From: Porphyra umbilicalis
Lineage: Eukaryota; Rhodophyta; Bangiophyceae; Bangiales; Bangiaceae
Direction of reading: 5' to 3'
Length of the DNA stretch: 64,000 nt
NCBI GenBank assembly: GCA_002049455.2
Contig: KV918962.1
Location: 79,364 to 143,363, forward strand
This document shows positions 11,797 to 22,091 of the stretch, in pieces (within the stretch, counting starts at the first letter, position 1; every line of letters begins with the position of its first letter). Below the pieces are notes generated by a model, which did not search any database, was not told the origin of the DNA, and saw nothing but the letters and a program-made list of their open reading frames with translations. Made by a program: the position numbers and the translations under genes.

Positions 11797-11827
11797 ACGT
11801 TGCACGGCCCCGGGGGCCGTGCAACGT
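11797..11827. repeat. Perfect palindrome, 15-bp arms
   Basis: ACGTTGCACGGCCCC and its exact reverse complement flank a single G at 11812. It lies just after the 22-bp tandem duplication. Confidence 0.9.
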
Positions 11828-12488
11828 AGGCGTCCTCCCTGCCAGGAATTGTGGGCGAGCGCTGCCTTGACAAAGCTGAGATCCGCGCCAGGAATCCCAC
11901 GCAGCTGTGGATCTGGAGCGGAACGGCCTCGTGGTCAGGCGGCGCTGGCCGCCGCGAGACGCAACGGGCGGTGGGTGGCCACCGTGGCCCGATGATCGGG
12001 CCCCATTGGATAGCCGATCCGATGGGCTTCTGTGCCTGATGCGAGCCGATGCGGCCCGATGCACGATTCTAGCGGAAGCTGACGACCCACCGCCTGTTGG
12101 AGGGTGAGAAAACCAGTTCCTGTTCGAGTCTCTCACAGACCCCGCACTCGACGATTTTCCAACCACGGTTTCCAGCCTCCAGACCGCGAAGTCTTCGAGT
12201 CTATGTCAAACGTCAAGACGCACAATCGCCGATGCAGAGCGCTACGTTGCGGCGTGTGTCAGAGCGTGTCAGGACACTGCTGTACATACTCTGTGTCTGG
12301 GGAGTACAAAGGGTTTACTTTCTGTACTTGGCGGGGCGAGTTGAAATGGTGCTGCTTTTTGGCGCCGGCCTGCTCCCCTGATGTCATTCTCACCACACCA
12401 TCCTCAATCCCTGGGCAAGCGCCGGGCTGTCGATGATACTCACCCTAGGAGAATGAATCCACTCCTACCGCCAGCCCTGCCCTGGGGC

Positions 12489-13730
12489 GATCGCTGGGGC
12501 GGGTTTTGGGCGCCCGTCACCCGCGCGCCTGGGGGGGGGGGTCCTGGGGGGTCACTGGGGCGGCTTTTGGGCGCGGGCTACCGGCGCGCCTGGGGGTGGG
12601 GGGCTCCTGGGGCGTCGCTGCGGCGGTTTTTGGGCGCTCGCCGCGGGCGTGCCTGCGGGGGGGGGGCACCTGGGGGGTCGCTGGGGCAGGTTTTAGGCGC
12701 CGGCTACCGGCGCGCCTGGCCGGGGGGGGGCTCCTGGGGATCGCTGCGGCGGTTTTTGGGCGCTCGCCGCGGGCGTGCCTGCCGGTGGGGGGGCTCCTGG
12801 GGGTCGCTGGGGCGGCTTTTGGGCGCCGGCTACCGGCGCGCCTGGCCGGGGGGGGCTCCTGGGGATCGCTTCGGCGGTTTTTGGGCGCTCGCCGCGGGCG
12901 TGCCTGCGGGTGGGGGGGCTCCTGGGGGTCGCTGGGGCGGCGTTTGGGCGCTGGCTACCGGCACGCCTGGCCGGGGGGGGCTCCTGGGGATCGCTGCGGC
13001 GGTTTTTGGGCGCTCGCCGCGGGCGTGCCTGCGGGGCGGGGGGCACCTGGGGGTCGCTGGGGCGGGTTTTGGGCGCTGGCTATGGGCGCGCCTGGTCGGG
13101 CAGGGCTCCGGCGGGGGTCGCTGGGGCGGTTTTTGGGCGCTGGCTGCCGGCGCGCCTGGGCGGGGGGGCTCCGGGGCGGTCGCTGGGGCGGGTTTTGGGC
13201 GCCGGCTGCCGGCGCGCTTGGGTGGGGGGGGGTGTGCGGGGTTCGCCGGGGCGGTATTTGGGCGCCGGCTACCGGCGTGCCTGCGGGGGGGGGGGCTCCT
13301 GGGGGTCGCTGGGGCGGCTTCTGGGCGCTGGCTATGGGCGCGCCTGATAGGGGGGGGCTCCTGGGGATCGCTGCGACGGTTTTTGGGTGCTCGCCGCGGG
13401 CGTGCCTGCGGTGGGGGTGGGCCCTCGGGGGTCGCTTGGGCGGTTTTTGGACGCCGGCTACCGGCGCGTGTGGGGGGGGGGGGGTGCGCGGGGTTCGCCC
13501 GGGCGGTTTTTGGGCGCCGGCTACCGGCGCGCCTGGGGCCGGGGGGGTCCTCGGGGGTCGCTGGGGCAGAGGTTTGGCGCTCGCCACCGGCGCACCTGGG
13601 CGGGGGGATCCCGCGGGGGTCGCTGGGGCTGATTTACGGCGCTCGCCACCGGCGCGCATGGGCGGGTGGGCTCCTGGGGTGTCACAGGAGCGGTTTTTGG
13701 GCACTGGATATGGGCCCGGCTGGGGTCAGG
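12489..13730. repeat. 63-bp GC-rich minisatellite, about 20 units
   Basis: Units start with GTCGCTGGGGCGG-TTTTGGGCG and repeat every 62-63 bp for about 1.2 kb. Two unit types alternate for part of the array, one with GGCTACCGGCGCGCC and one with CTCGCCGCGGGCGTGCC, giving a 126-bp higher-order period. Because the period is near a multiple of three, long frames stay open and encode 21-residue Gly/Arg/Ala repeats. I treat these as by-products of the repeat, since there is no conserved flanking domain. Confidence 0.85.
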
Positions 13731-15001
13731 GGCGCCGTGGGCCCGCTTGTTCCGCTGTTTTCTGGCGCGCGCTGCTCCGTGAAAATCGCTGCACACATGC
13801 GGGCCCACTACGCACCGCCACGCTACTGGTGGGATTGAAGTCGCAATTTCAGGGCTGCCAGGCTCGGTTGGAGGGCCCGCATGCGGCAGCTGGGGGGCAG
13901 GCGCTAGGTGGGTCCTCTGCCGCCGCGCCGCCGCGCCCCTGCGCGGCCGGGCCGCCGCGCCCCCGCGCGGCCGGGCCGCCGCGCCCCCGCGCAGCCGGAC
14001 CAGCGGACCGCCACGCAGCCGGGCCACCACCCCGCTGCGCCGCCGCGCCGCCGCGCCGCCGCGCCGCCGTTGCCCGCTCTTTTTTGCGCGCCCTTTTTCT
14101 GGGGGGGCCGCGCTGCTGCTGCCTGCCCGCCGATGCGGGCCGGCCACCGGCGCACCTCGGGTTTCTGCGGGGTCGTTGGGGCAGTTTTGGTGGTCATGCG
14201 TCGCTGCCGACCATGGGGTCGGTCGCGCCCACGGGGCGCCTGGCGGGTCACTTGGGGGGGGGGGGCGGCTGGGGGCCGCCTCGACCGGGGCGGTGTCCGG
14301 GACGGCTGCGCGCGCGCGCGCTCCAGGCCACGGCGCCGCTGCGCCGCGGGCGCGCCGCCGGTCGGGCAGGTGGGCGCACCGCCGGCCGGGCAGGCGGGCG
14401 CGCCGCCAGCTGAGTACGTGGGTGCCGCCGGCCGAGGGGGGCCACGTGCTCTGGGGTGGGTTTGTTTTTTTACCTCCCTCCCGCGCGCGCCTCGATACGG
14501 GCTCTGCATCCTAAGCTAGCCGCTGGCCACCCCACCTACTGGCTGCGTCTCTTTGGCCGGCGGTCCACGCCTCCCACCGGCCCCCCGCTGCTTCGTGGCT
14601 GGAGCGCGTCGGGGGTCGCTATGGAGGCCCTCTGGTTTCTCGGTACGCTTCTCCCACAGAGCGTCCTGTTGTGCGCCAGCCCGTTGCCGTGCGTGTCGTG
14701 TGCGGCGCAGGTCGGGGGTATCGGCGTACCACCGATTGGCGGCGACGAGCAGGGAGGCGTTGGATTTGTCGGGTCCGTGGATGGCGACGGCGTGTGCTCG
14801 GCAGCTGGTTTCAGAGCGTGCGTGGTCGAGTGCAGCGGGGGCGGCGAGCGGCGGCGTGAGCGTGTGCGGTTAGTGGGCGTCGGGTGCTAGGCGGTGGGTT
14901 CCTGGTGCCAGGCGGTGGCCGGCTGCCTGGTGGTGAGGCGCTGCGCGATGGACTCGGGAACGGCTGTGGGTTGCCTCGCCCCGCTTTCTTTGGCTCCCAC
15001 C
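13731..15001. other. No gene; GC-rich leader to the Ulp1 gene
   Basis: Poly-GCC/CGC low-complexity sequence at about 13910-14100 and 14300-14420 gives Arg/Ala/Pro frames on both strands. No domain is seen. The last 500 bp form the presumptive 5' region of the protease gene. I could not find a clear promoter motif. Confidence 0.5.
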
Positions 15002-17893
15002 ATGATGCACACGCCCTCCCCATCCCCCGCTGCTTCTTCAACTCCCCGCCCCATTCAGCGTGTGCTTCCTTGTGCTCGGGACCCTTTTGCCCCTCGGTCG
15101 CCCGTTGCTGCATGCGATCCGTTCCCCGTCCCCACTATCCCGGCTGCCGCACCCGACCACGTGCCCCCCCTCACGGCTGTCACAGATGCTCCACCTGCCG
15201 CTGAGCGTGTGACGTCTCGACTCTCGCCCCCCCTCTCTTTTTCTCCGGCTGGCTCCCCGCCCTCTTCCTCGCCACCAACCTCCCGTGCGGCTTCACCCAA
15301 TGGACGCCCGTCTCCTTGTGGGGCGGCCGCTGCTTCTACGGCTGCCGCCCCCACGAAGCGGGCCGCAAAGACGCGTCCTCCTTTGTCGCACCCTCCTGCG
15401 ACGCGCCCTACTCCGTCGCGACCATCTCCCGCACCCCCCTCATCGGCTATAGTGTCGGTGGCCGGCAGCAGAAGGTGTGCGTCATCTTACTCGGCGCCGC
15501 TGAGCGTGGCAACCTCCGCACCAACGCCGTCGTCGGCCAGCTTGCCGGTGCCGCCCGCGACGCCCGAACCCGCCCTGGCGCTGCTGCACAGCATGATTTC
15601 ATTGGGCGCCGCGCTGGGGCGCGTTGACAAGTGCTTCTCGGGCGTGTACCTGGTGGTCGAGCGCGGGGACGGCTCCAAAAGCCGCCCGTACGACGGCGAG
15701 GTGATCGACTGCGTGTCGGACAGCGTGACCGACGCGTTTAAGGACGCGTTCAAGCAAGCGTGGTGGCGAGCGCGTCGGCCCTCTCTCGGGCCGGCTGTCG
15801 TCGTCGGTCGCGGCGGGTCGGTGGCACAGCAGCGGTCACGCAGCGGAACCGCACCGGCAGCGGGCGTCGGTGCTGGGAACGCCGTAGTGGTTGACGGCCC
15901 CGACGGCAGCCCGCCGCTCTCCTTGCACCCGCCCTCCGTCCTACTCAAGGCCAAGTCAGCGGTGGTCGGCATCCGCATCCTCACGAACAAGATGGTTGAC
16001 GACGTCTTGCAGTCGCTTGGGTTGGCCACCATCAACCAGATGACAACGACGCGCGTCAAGAACATTTTCAAGCGCATCAGCAGCGCTGTGACGCCTCCGG
16101 GCAAGGGCCGCCTGCAGTGGACGTGGCCCCAGGCGTGCCCCATGGAGCTGCTGATGAACTATTGGCAGACCGAGGAGATGGAGAATAAGATCACCGTGCA
16201 CGCCGGCTGCCTGTACCCGCCGTGGCACAACATCGTTAAGACGAGCTGCGGGGAGCGGCGCCTGGCCGTGATTGTGGCGGCCTGGCTGAGCGACTACTGG
16301 ATGTACAACCTGTGCATGGAGCTCAAGGTCAAATGGACGGCGGACTTTCGGTCTAAGTTTGGGTGCGCCGAGGCGACCGCGTCAGGGCTCGCCCCCCTGA
16401 CCAAGAAGCGGGCCAGCTCAGAGGAGAAAGAGTCGGGCAAGAGCCCCAAGAAGAAGCGGGGCACCGGCCCGCCCCACGCCACCACGACCGACAAGAGGCA
16501 GAGCCCGGCGGCGAGGAAGGCCGCGGCAGCTGCGACAGCCACGGGCGAGGACGGCTCGGCGGTGGGTGCCAAGGGCTCGGCGTCGGCTACGGGCGGTGCC
16601 GACGACAGCTTGCGGTCGACGGGCTCGTCGCGACCGCTCTCGCATGTGTTGCGAGACGCGGAGGGCTGCACGCTGCGCGGCTTGGCCGCCTCGACGGACG
16701 TTTCATCGGTGGAGATGGAGTCGTCGAGCATCGAGAACGCCTTTGTTGACGAGGAGGAACGGCAGGCCGCCACACGTGCGGGACGCTTCCAGTCCCTGCT
16801 GTTGCCGTACGAGATTGTGGTGGAGTGCATGAAGTACTACAGCACCAACCTCGACGCCTCGACCTCCGCCACCTCCGATGCCATCCTCAAGGTGAGCAGC
16901 CGCTCCATCCCACGCACCACCCTTACCCGCGAGGCTGTCATGGACATGCTGTCCGTCCACACGTTTAACAAGGATGTGGCGATGCTGAAGCAGTCGTTTG
17001 AATGGCTGGGGGACCTGGCCGGCTCCCTAGAATTCTTCCCGGAGGGCCTTGGCCCCATCTTCTCGCCGACAGCCTCCGTTGCCGCCATTGCTGGGGACGT
17101 CCTCGAATGGCTCTCCAACAGCCGCATCGGTGATGACGCGTGGCGGTTCTTTGCCGAGGAGTTCGGTGCTAACGGCGCCGAGGCGGGCGACAATGCGTAT
17201 GGCGGACAGACGGTCAACATCCGAGAGGTGGCGAGCGCGTGCCAGACGTCGTGGCTGACGTCTGCGATGATCAACGCGTGCATGGTCAAGCAGCGCGTCG
17301 CAGCGCGCTCGGTTGGCGGATACACCCTCCTCATAGAGCAAGTGGCGTCAGTCCTGCGCATCAGGGGCAAGGAGGTGGCACCTGAGGCAGCGCAGACGGC
17401 CGCGACCGAGGTCGCCGCTGAGGTCGGCGCCTGCCGGTGGCTTGGGATGGTGGTTAATCTGTGCAACTCCCACTGGGTGTCGGCGGTCGTCAACGTCGTG
17501 GGCAGGGAAGTGGTCGTCTATGACTCGCTGCCCGGCACGAGGGACGCGGAGATGGCGCTGGCCATTGAGCGGATCCTCATTCTGTGCAGCGCTGTGGCGA
17601 GGAAGCAGGTGGCGTTGCCTGGTGAGAATTGTGGCAGAAACCAGGGTTGGACGGTCACCCGGTGCGAGGGCCCAACGCAGCCAGACGGCCACAGCTGTGG
17701 GGTGTACGCGGTCGCTCATGTTGCGTGTGCGCTGGGTGGCTTCGCTTTGAGTTCCACCCGTCCCCGCGCCGACCTACTGCGCCTCGCGCTCCTTCACCAT
17801 GTTCTCTCTCGTGGGCGGCACTATGCGAGCGCACGACTTGCGTGGAGAGGTGCCAGCGCGCCGCCCCCGGGTGGCGCTGTCGCGGTAGTTTAG
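15002..17893 (+). CDS. Ulp1-type (C48) cysteine protease, transposon-associated
   Basis: An intact 963-residue frame from the ATG at 15002 (context CACCATGATG; an in-frame ATG also lies at 14948). It ends with a Ulp1/SENP-like peptidase domain of family C48, whose members cleave SUMO-like modifiers from proteins. The catalytic set is visible in the right order: His824 in NSHW, Asp841 in VYDSL, Gln893 in TQPDG and Cys899 in HSCGVYA. The H-to-D gap is 17 and the Q-to-C gap is 6, as usual for the family. Before it come a Pro/Ser/Ala-rich disordered stretch (about 1-190), a folded unknown region (about 200-450) and a basic cluster with KSPKKKR near 480-490 that could be a nuclear signal. No intron is needed. 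Domesticated SENPs are usually shorter or carry the domain alone. A long variable N-terminus is more typical of transposon-encoded versions such as those of KDZ and Mutator-like elements. A KDZ transposase follows 4.2 kb downstream on the same strand. Confidence 0.85.
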   Translation: MMHTPSPSPAASSTPRPIQRVLPCARDPFAPRSPVAACDPFPVPTIPAAAPDHVPPLTAVTDAPPAAERVTSRLSPPLSFSPAGSPPSSSPPTSRAASPNGRPSPCGAAAASTAAAPTKRAAKTRPPLSHPPATRPTPSRPSPAPPSSAIVSVAGSRRCASSYSAPLSVATSAPTPSSASLPVPPATPEPALALLHSMISLGAALGRVDKCFSGVYLVVERGDGSKSRPYDGEVIDCVSDSVTDAFKDAFKQAWWRARRPSLGPAVVVGRGGSVAQQRSRSGTAPAAGVGAGNAVVVDGPDGSPPLSLHPPSVLLKAKSAVVGIRILTNKMVDDVLQSLGLATINQMTTTRVKNIFKRISSAVTPPGKGRLQWTWPQACPMELLMNYWQTEEMENKITVHAGCLYPPWHNIVKTSCGERRLAVIVAAWLSDYWMYNLCMELKVKWTADFRSKFGCAEATASGLAPLTKKRASSEEKESGKSPKKKRGTGPPHATTTDKRQSPAARKAAAAATATGEDGSAVGAKGSASATGGADDSLRSTGSSRPLSHVLRDAEGCTLRGLAASTDVSSVEMESSSIENAFVDEEERQAATRAGRFQSLLLPYEIVVECMKYYSTNLDASTSATSDAILKVSSRSIPRTTLTREAVMDMLSVHTFNKDVAMLKQSFEWLGDLAGSLEFFPEGLGPIFSPTASVAAIAGDVLEWLSNSRIGDDAWRFFAEEFGANGAEAGDNAYGGQTVNIREVASACQTSWLTSAMINACMVKQRVAARSVGGYTLLIEQVASVLRIRGKEVAPEAAQTAATEVAAEVGACRWLGMVVNLCNSHWVSAVVNVVGREVVVYDSLPGTRDAEMALAIERILILCSAVARKQVALPGENCGRNQGWTVTRCEGPTQPDGHSCGVYAVAHVACALGGFALSSTRPRADLLRLALLHHVLSRGRHYASARLAWRGASAPPPGGAVAVV

Positions 17894-18848
17894 AATACAA
17901 CATCTTTTTTTTCACGTGGTCTGCTGCGGTCGAGCTCAGTCGACAAACACATACACCCCATGCCGGCGATGCCCACTATGGCAGCACCCCCGGGTCGCAC
18001 CCCCCGTATTTCAGCAACTCGGCGCACGCCCCGTACTCAAAAAACACGAAAGAAGTGGAGGGCGGACCGCTAGATGCATTTTGCTCTCAGTCTGGGCGCT
18101 AGTCCCTGTGCTGTATCAGGAGCGCCATCGCCGGTCCTTCTCCCCCCCATCCCCCCCCCCTCAGAAAAAAGCCACTACGTGCCGCGACAGCTCCTCCCGC
18201 CCGCGGCTTCCGACCTCCCCCTGACGCAGCCCCCGCCAATCTTCTCCTCCGTCACGGATTCCATGTGCTCCACCAGTGGCGTCGCCACTGCGGTGGCAGG
18301 CGCTATGGCGGTGGCGGAGACGGGGCGGCGGCCACTCTTTCAGCGATGGGACCCAACCGGAGCAACGAGACTAGACGGTGGCGGTGGCGGAGGCAGAGTA
18401 AAAGCGGGGCAACGGACGATGCAACGTTTCGGTTGCGTATCTTTTTGCGACGGATCTGCGGCGGTTCCCATGCTTGAGTCCATACGCAGCGGTTCCTCGT
18501 CCATTCAGTGCACAGGGAAATGCTCCAGATTTTTCTTCTGGCGTCCTATTGGCCAATGTCACGTGGACGTGCCGTTTTCAACCAACACACATGTGGCTCA
18601 AACGTGCTCAAAGCCCAGATCAAATGAGGTCACGAGGTAAACTGGCCCGGTTCGTGGCCGTCGGGCGCATCGATCAAGCAACCCTCTGCTGATATGCCAA
18701 TCCATGTGGCGCCGATCTGCACCGCCGTTCAGAGACCCCTCCGTTTCCAGCCCCCGCAACACGCACCGGTACTGCTCACCATCCCCTCACCCCGTCTTCC
18801 GCCATACCCGTTGTGATTTTGCAAGCCCTTTCCTCCTCCCACCCAACC

Positions 18849-19245
18849 ATGGCTGGATTTCCTGTAGTGCCCTCAGGTGGCCGCTCCCCACCGGAGACGA
18901 TCGTCACGCCGGCGGGGGCGGCGCCGTCGAGCGCGGCCACAAGCCACAAGCCACCCGCCGGCACCGACGCCACGTCGAGCGGGCCCAAGTAGAAGGTGCC
19001 CTTCTTCGCCTCCGCCCTCTCGTGGCGTGCATCTCTGTACTGTTTGCTGTCGCTGTGGTGCGGGCCCTCGGTGGGCGGGTGGTGGAGGACGGCAGTGGTG
19101 AGGAGGAGGGGGGAGTGGGGATCTCGGCGGTGGCGTTGGTGGCCCAGGTCAACCACGGTGGGTAGGGGGAGCTGGCCTTTACCAACGTCGCCATGCTGAT
19201 GGGGCCCCCCTCCCCCCCCTTTTTCCCCTCGCCGGCGCTCGAATG
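18849..19245 (+). pseudogene. Possible broken small membrane-protein gene
   Basis: The ATG at 18849 (CAACCATGG) opens a 47-codon Pro/Ser/Thr-rich frame ending at a TAG near 18990. In another frame, coding-like sequence continues with a hydrophobic helix (VACISVLFAVAVVRALGG), an acidic loop and a second hydrophobic stretch, crosses a TAG at 19163-19165, and goes on in that frame (GELAFTNVAMLMGPP). An AATAAA signal lies at 19330-19335. I do not recognise a family. One frameshift plus one stop would make it a pseudogene. It could also be chance. Confidence 0.3.
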
Positions 19246-19329
19246 GGAACAAGCTCTTGTTTGCGTGATGGTTTCGTGCATGTTGGTTCACTGCTCTCTT
19301 TTCTTCTTTTGTTTGTGTTGCGAGTGCTC

Positions 19330-19335
19330 AATAAA
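19330..19335 (+). promoter_or_regulatory. Possible polyadenylation signal AATAAA
   Basis: AATAAA lies about 85 bp after the possible small membrane-protein gene. It is a weak call because the hexamer is short. Confidence 0.25.
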
Positions 19336-22091
19336 GTGGCTAGCAAACGCTCTTTCTAGGCGACAGGCGGTGCGGGGGGCGGCGAGCTGGCAACCGTACT
19401 GCACAGATGTATGGAGCACACACACACTTAGCACCGCGTCCGCGGCGATGGTGGCGTGCGTTTGGACGCGCACGGCGGTGGGGGGGGGGTGGCACTGTCG
19501 TCGCATTGGACGAAAAAGCAGTAGGGAGGTCAAGGGGCGGCGGCGGCCGCGTCCCTGTTTGCCACCACGGAAGAGGTGTCGGGGCGGCTGTGAGTGGTCG
19601 CGGGGTAAGCTGTCGCCAGCTTTGGCTGGGAAAACAGCCGCGGATGCCCCCGAGCGCCCCTGCCGCATCCGTACGAGCAAGGGAGGTGGCCTCTAGATGC
19701 GGTGGCGCGCGCTGGTGGGCTGGTCCGGTGGGGAAGGGAGGTGATCGGGCAGGCAAGCAGGGGGCGCTCGGGTGCTTTCCTACCTGTGAAAGTACGCACA
19801 GTTGGGGAAGAGGTCGCCCATGCGAGAGGGGCTCGCAGGACCAGCGGTCAGCGACCCCCGAGTGGGGGGTCAGATGCCCAGTGTATTTCTTGCTGACACT
19901 GCAGCATCCAGTGGATTTGGCACCTGCGCTTCGGTTGTACTCGCTTTGAAGCCGAACGCGTTCCATTGGGAGTCTTCACATAAAACCGAGCACCGGGTGT
20001 CTGTTGACATGCATTGCTTCCACTCAAGAGAACGGTTATGATTCTCTGTCCTTTGCTCGTATGCCTGCTCCCTCACTGCCATGGTGTTCCACAAGTGCCA
20101 TGGAAGGGCACATCCACGCCCAACTCGACCAAAACACTCTCAGAAAAAGAACTTCCGTCTTGGTTCTCTGAAGGCTGCTGCGTACGCGTATGTTGACGGT
20201 TCGATGAGCACACCCGTCCTTCATGTCTTTTTGAGTACGCCAAGGTGAGAACTGTTGTTAATGGTGTGCCACTACCGCTCTCGCTACGGGTTTTCTGCCG
20301 GGTTTCTTTACATCATCACCATCGATATACATACGGCGACCGAGCGCACGCAGCACCCTTCGAAAAATGTGACCTAGAAAGGTCCACGGAGCATAGTGCG
20401 TTTTCGTGCCAAATCGGTGCATTGTGTGTCCGCTGCTTCCCCCTCGACGCATGGCGCAGCACAATTGTGCACCAGAGCAACAAGGAACCCCCCACCCATC
20501 TCCCCGTATACTTTTTGAGCGGGCGGCGCGCTGTGTGGATGAGTGCGCCCCTCTGGAAGCCGAAATGGACGCGCCTGGTGGCAGCAACCCCGTGGAGCCA
20601 AATTCTGGCACAGAACCACCAAAGTCGTCCGAGCTGTTTCACAACTCACCCTGAAGGTACCTATCACGTGTCTTTCCAGAGAGCGGTCAGCATACGGGGC
20701 TCTGGCGGCAAAATGCCGTTTCTGTTTAGAAAAGGTATGTATCGTCCGCGCCAGGGCTGCCACGGAGGCGCAGGCGATTTTAATCGGTTCTACTACGTAG
20801 CTGACAACCCGGAAAGTGTCTTGGGCAAAAGAAAGTGGCCAAAACGCGGCATCTGGCGCACAATGGACGGCTTTTTCTGGAAGCGGACGCTGCAATGAGA
20901 AGCCGTGGGTGGTGCTTGCCGGTGGGCGAGACCCGCAGAGCTAATGCACATATGCTCAGCATGTCAGCAAACCATATACGGGTCTGTAGCATGTCTATAG
21001 CAAGAGAGCTGCACAGGAATAGAGGCTGCGGTGGACGCGCTGCCAGGGGCTGTAGCTCATCATAAAAAGCGAGAGAGAGCGCAGAGAGGAGCACCGAAGA
21101 TCACCCAAGGACGATGCACTCAGTTACTCGAGGCATATATTTACTATATAAATGCAGTTATGGGTTCACCTGTGGTTTTTTCGAGATTTCGCAGCATAGC
21201 GCGCCGTTCTGTACCGACGAGCCTTGAGCTTCTCAGGACGCAAAAAAATCTCCACCCACGCCCGGGTTCTAGCTGCACTTCTATTGGGCAAGGCACACTC
21301 TGCCCGTTTTTTTTGAAATCACACAATTTTCATAAATTTGTGCGTTGCACTTATGGCTCATGTTCGCGACTGATTGGATACTTTTACAAAGTGGCACTGC
21401 CCCTTGCAGCTGTTAAATACATCTGATCTGACGCAGGTGTGCTGCGCTGTGGCCGGCCGTTTGGCTGCAGCGATGGGACCGCAGTCGCGTCCGGTTGGTA
21501 CTGGTTGCGGCGTGTTGCGACACCACTCGGACAGCAACTGGGCAGCTTGCTGCAACATGATCGGTGTAGACGACGCCTCAGCCCGTGGCACTCCCCACCC
21601 GTACCCCACCCATGTCGGACTGAACCGTGCTAGGTGATGAGTGACCGACCAGTGCCTGCCCACTCTGGGAGCTCGTAAGTTACCGCCGCGTTTGCGTGAC
21701 TGGTTGTGTGTTGATTGGGCGGTCGTTTGTGGTCGGGTCTCGTAGCCCTTCGTCGACAGCCCCACACAGGTGCTGTTCGTAGCCTCACACTGGATAATTT
21801 GGCAGCCCCGCAGCCTCGCACTTGCGACGCTTGTAGCCGCACACGGGCGACGTTGGCGGCCCCGCACTGGCGACGACGGGACGGGTACCCTCGCGAGAAC
21901 GCAGCGAGCCCACGCCACCCTGTGCCGGTTCTGACATCTGAGCTGCCTCTCACTTCCCTCCGTGGGCTTTGCTTTTTTTGTCGTCGTCGCCCGATCGGCG
22001 CTTCTGCACTGTCTCACTTTGTCTCGTGGGCTGCTGCCGGTTGACACTGCGGCCCCGCTTTTGGTTCTGTGCCCTTATTGTCGGTTGAGCC

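Larger units (their letters stand above)
8511..12488. other. No gene; GC islands and palindromes
   Basis: I see no supportable gene. GC-dominated islands at about 8510-9400 and 10350-10660 are open in several frames on both strands but give only Ala/Gly/Pro/Arg strings. Perfect palindromes within this stretch are listed separately. The part between 10880 and 12480 is more balanced and holds only short, featureless open frames. Confidence 0.6.
17894..22091. other. Mostly empty interval between Ulp1 and KDZ genes
   Basis: No confident gene. A possible broken membrane-protein gene at 18849-19245 is listed separately. The stretch also holds a 17-bp palindrome at 18274-18290. From 19400 to 22090 composition is balanced and frames are short. 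I looked for inverted repeats bounding the Ulp1/KDZ pair and did not find any by eye. Confidence 0.5.

Noticed and set aside
12381..14413. Long open frames of 485 and 635 codons over the 63-bp minisatellite
   Set aside because: They follow from a period close to a multiple of three and consist of Gly/Arg/Ala repeats with no unique domain, and more than one frame is open.
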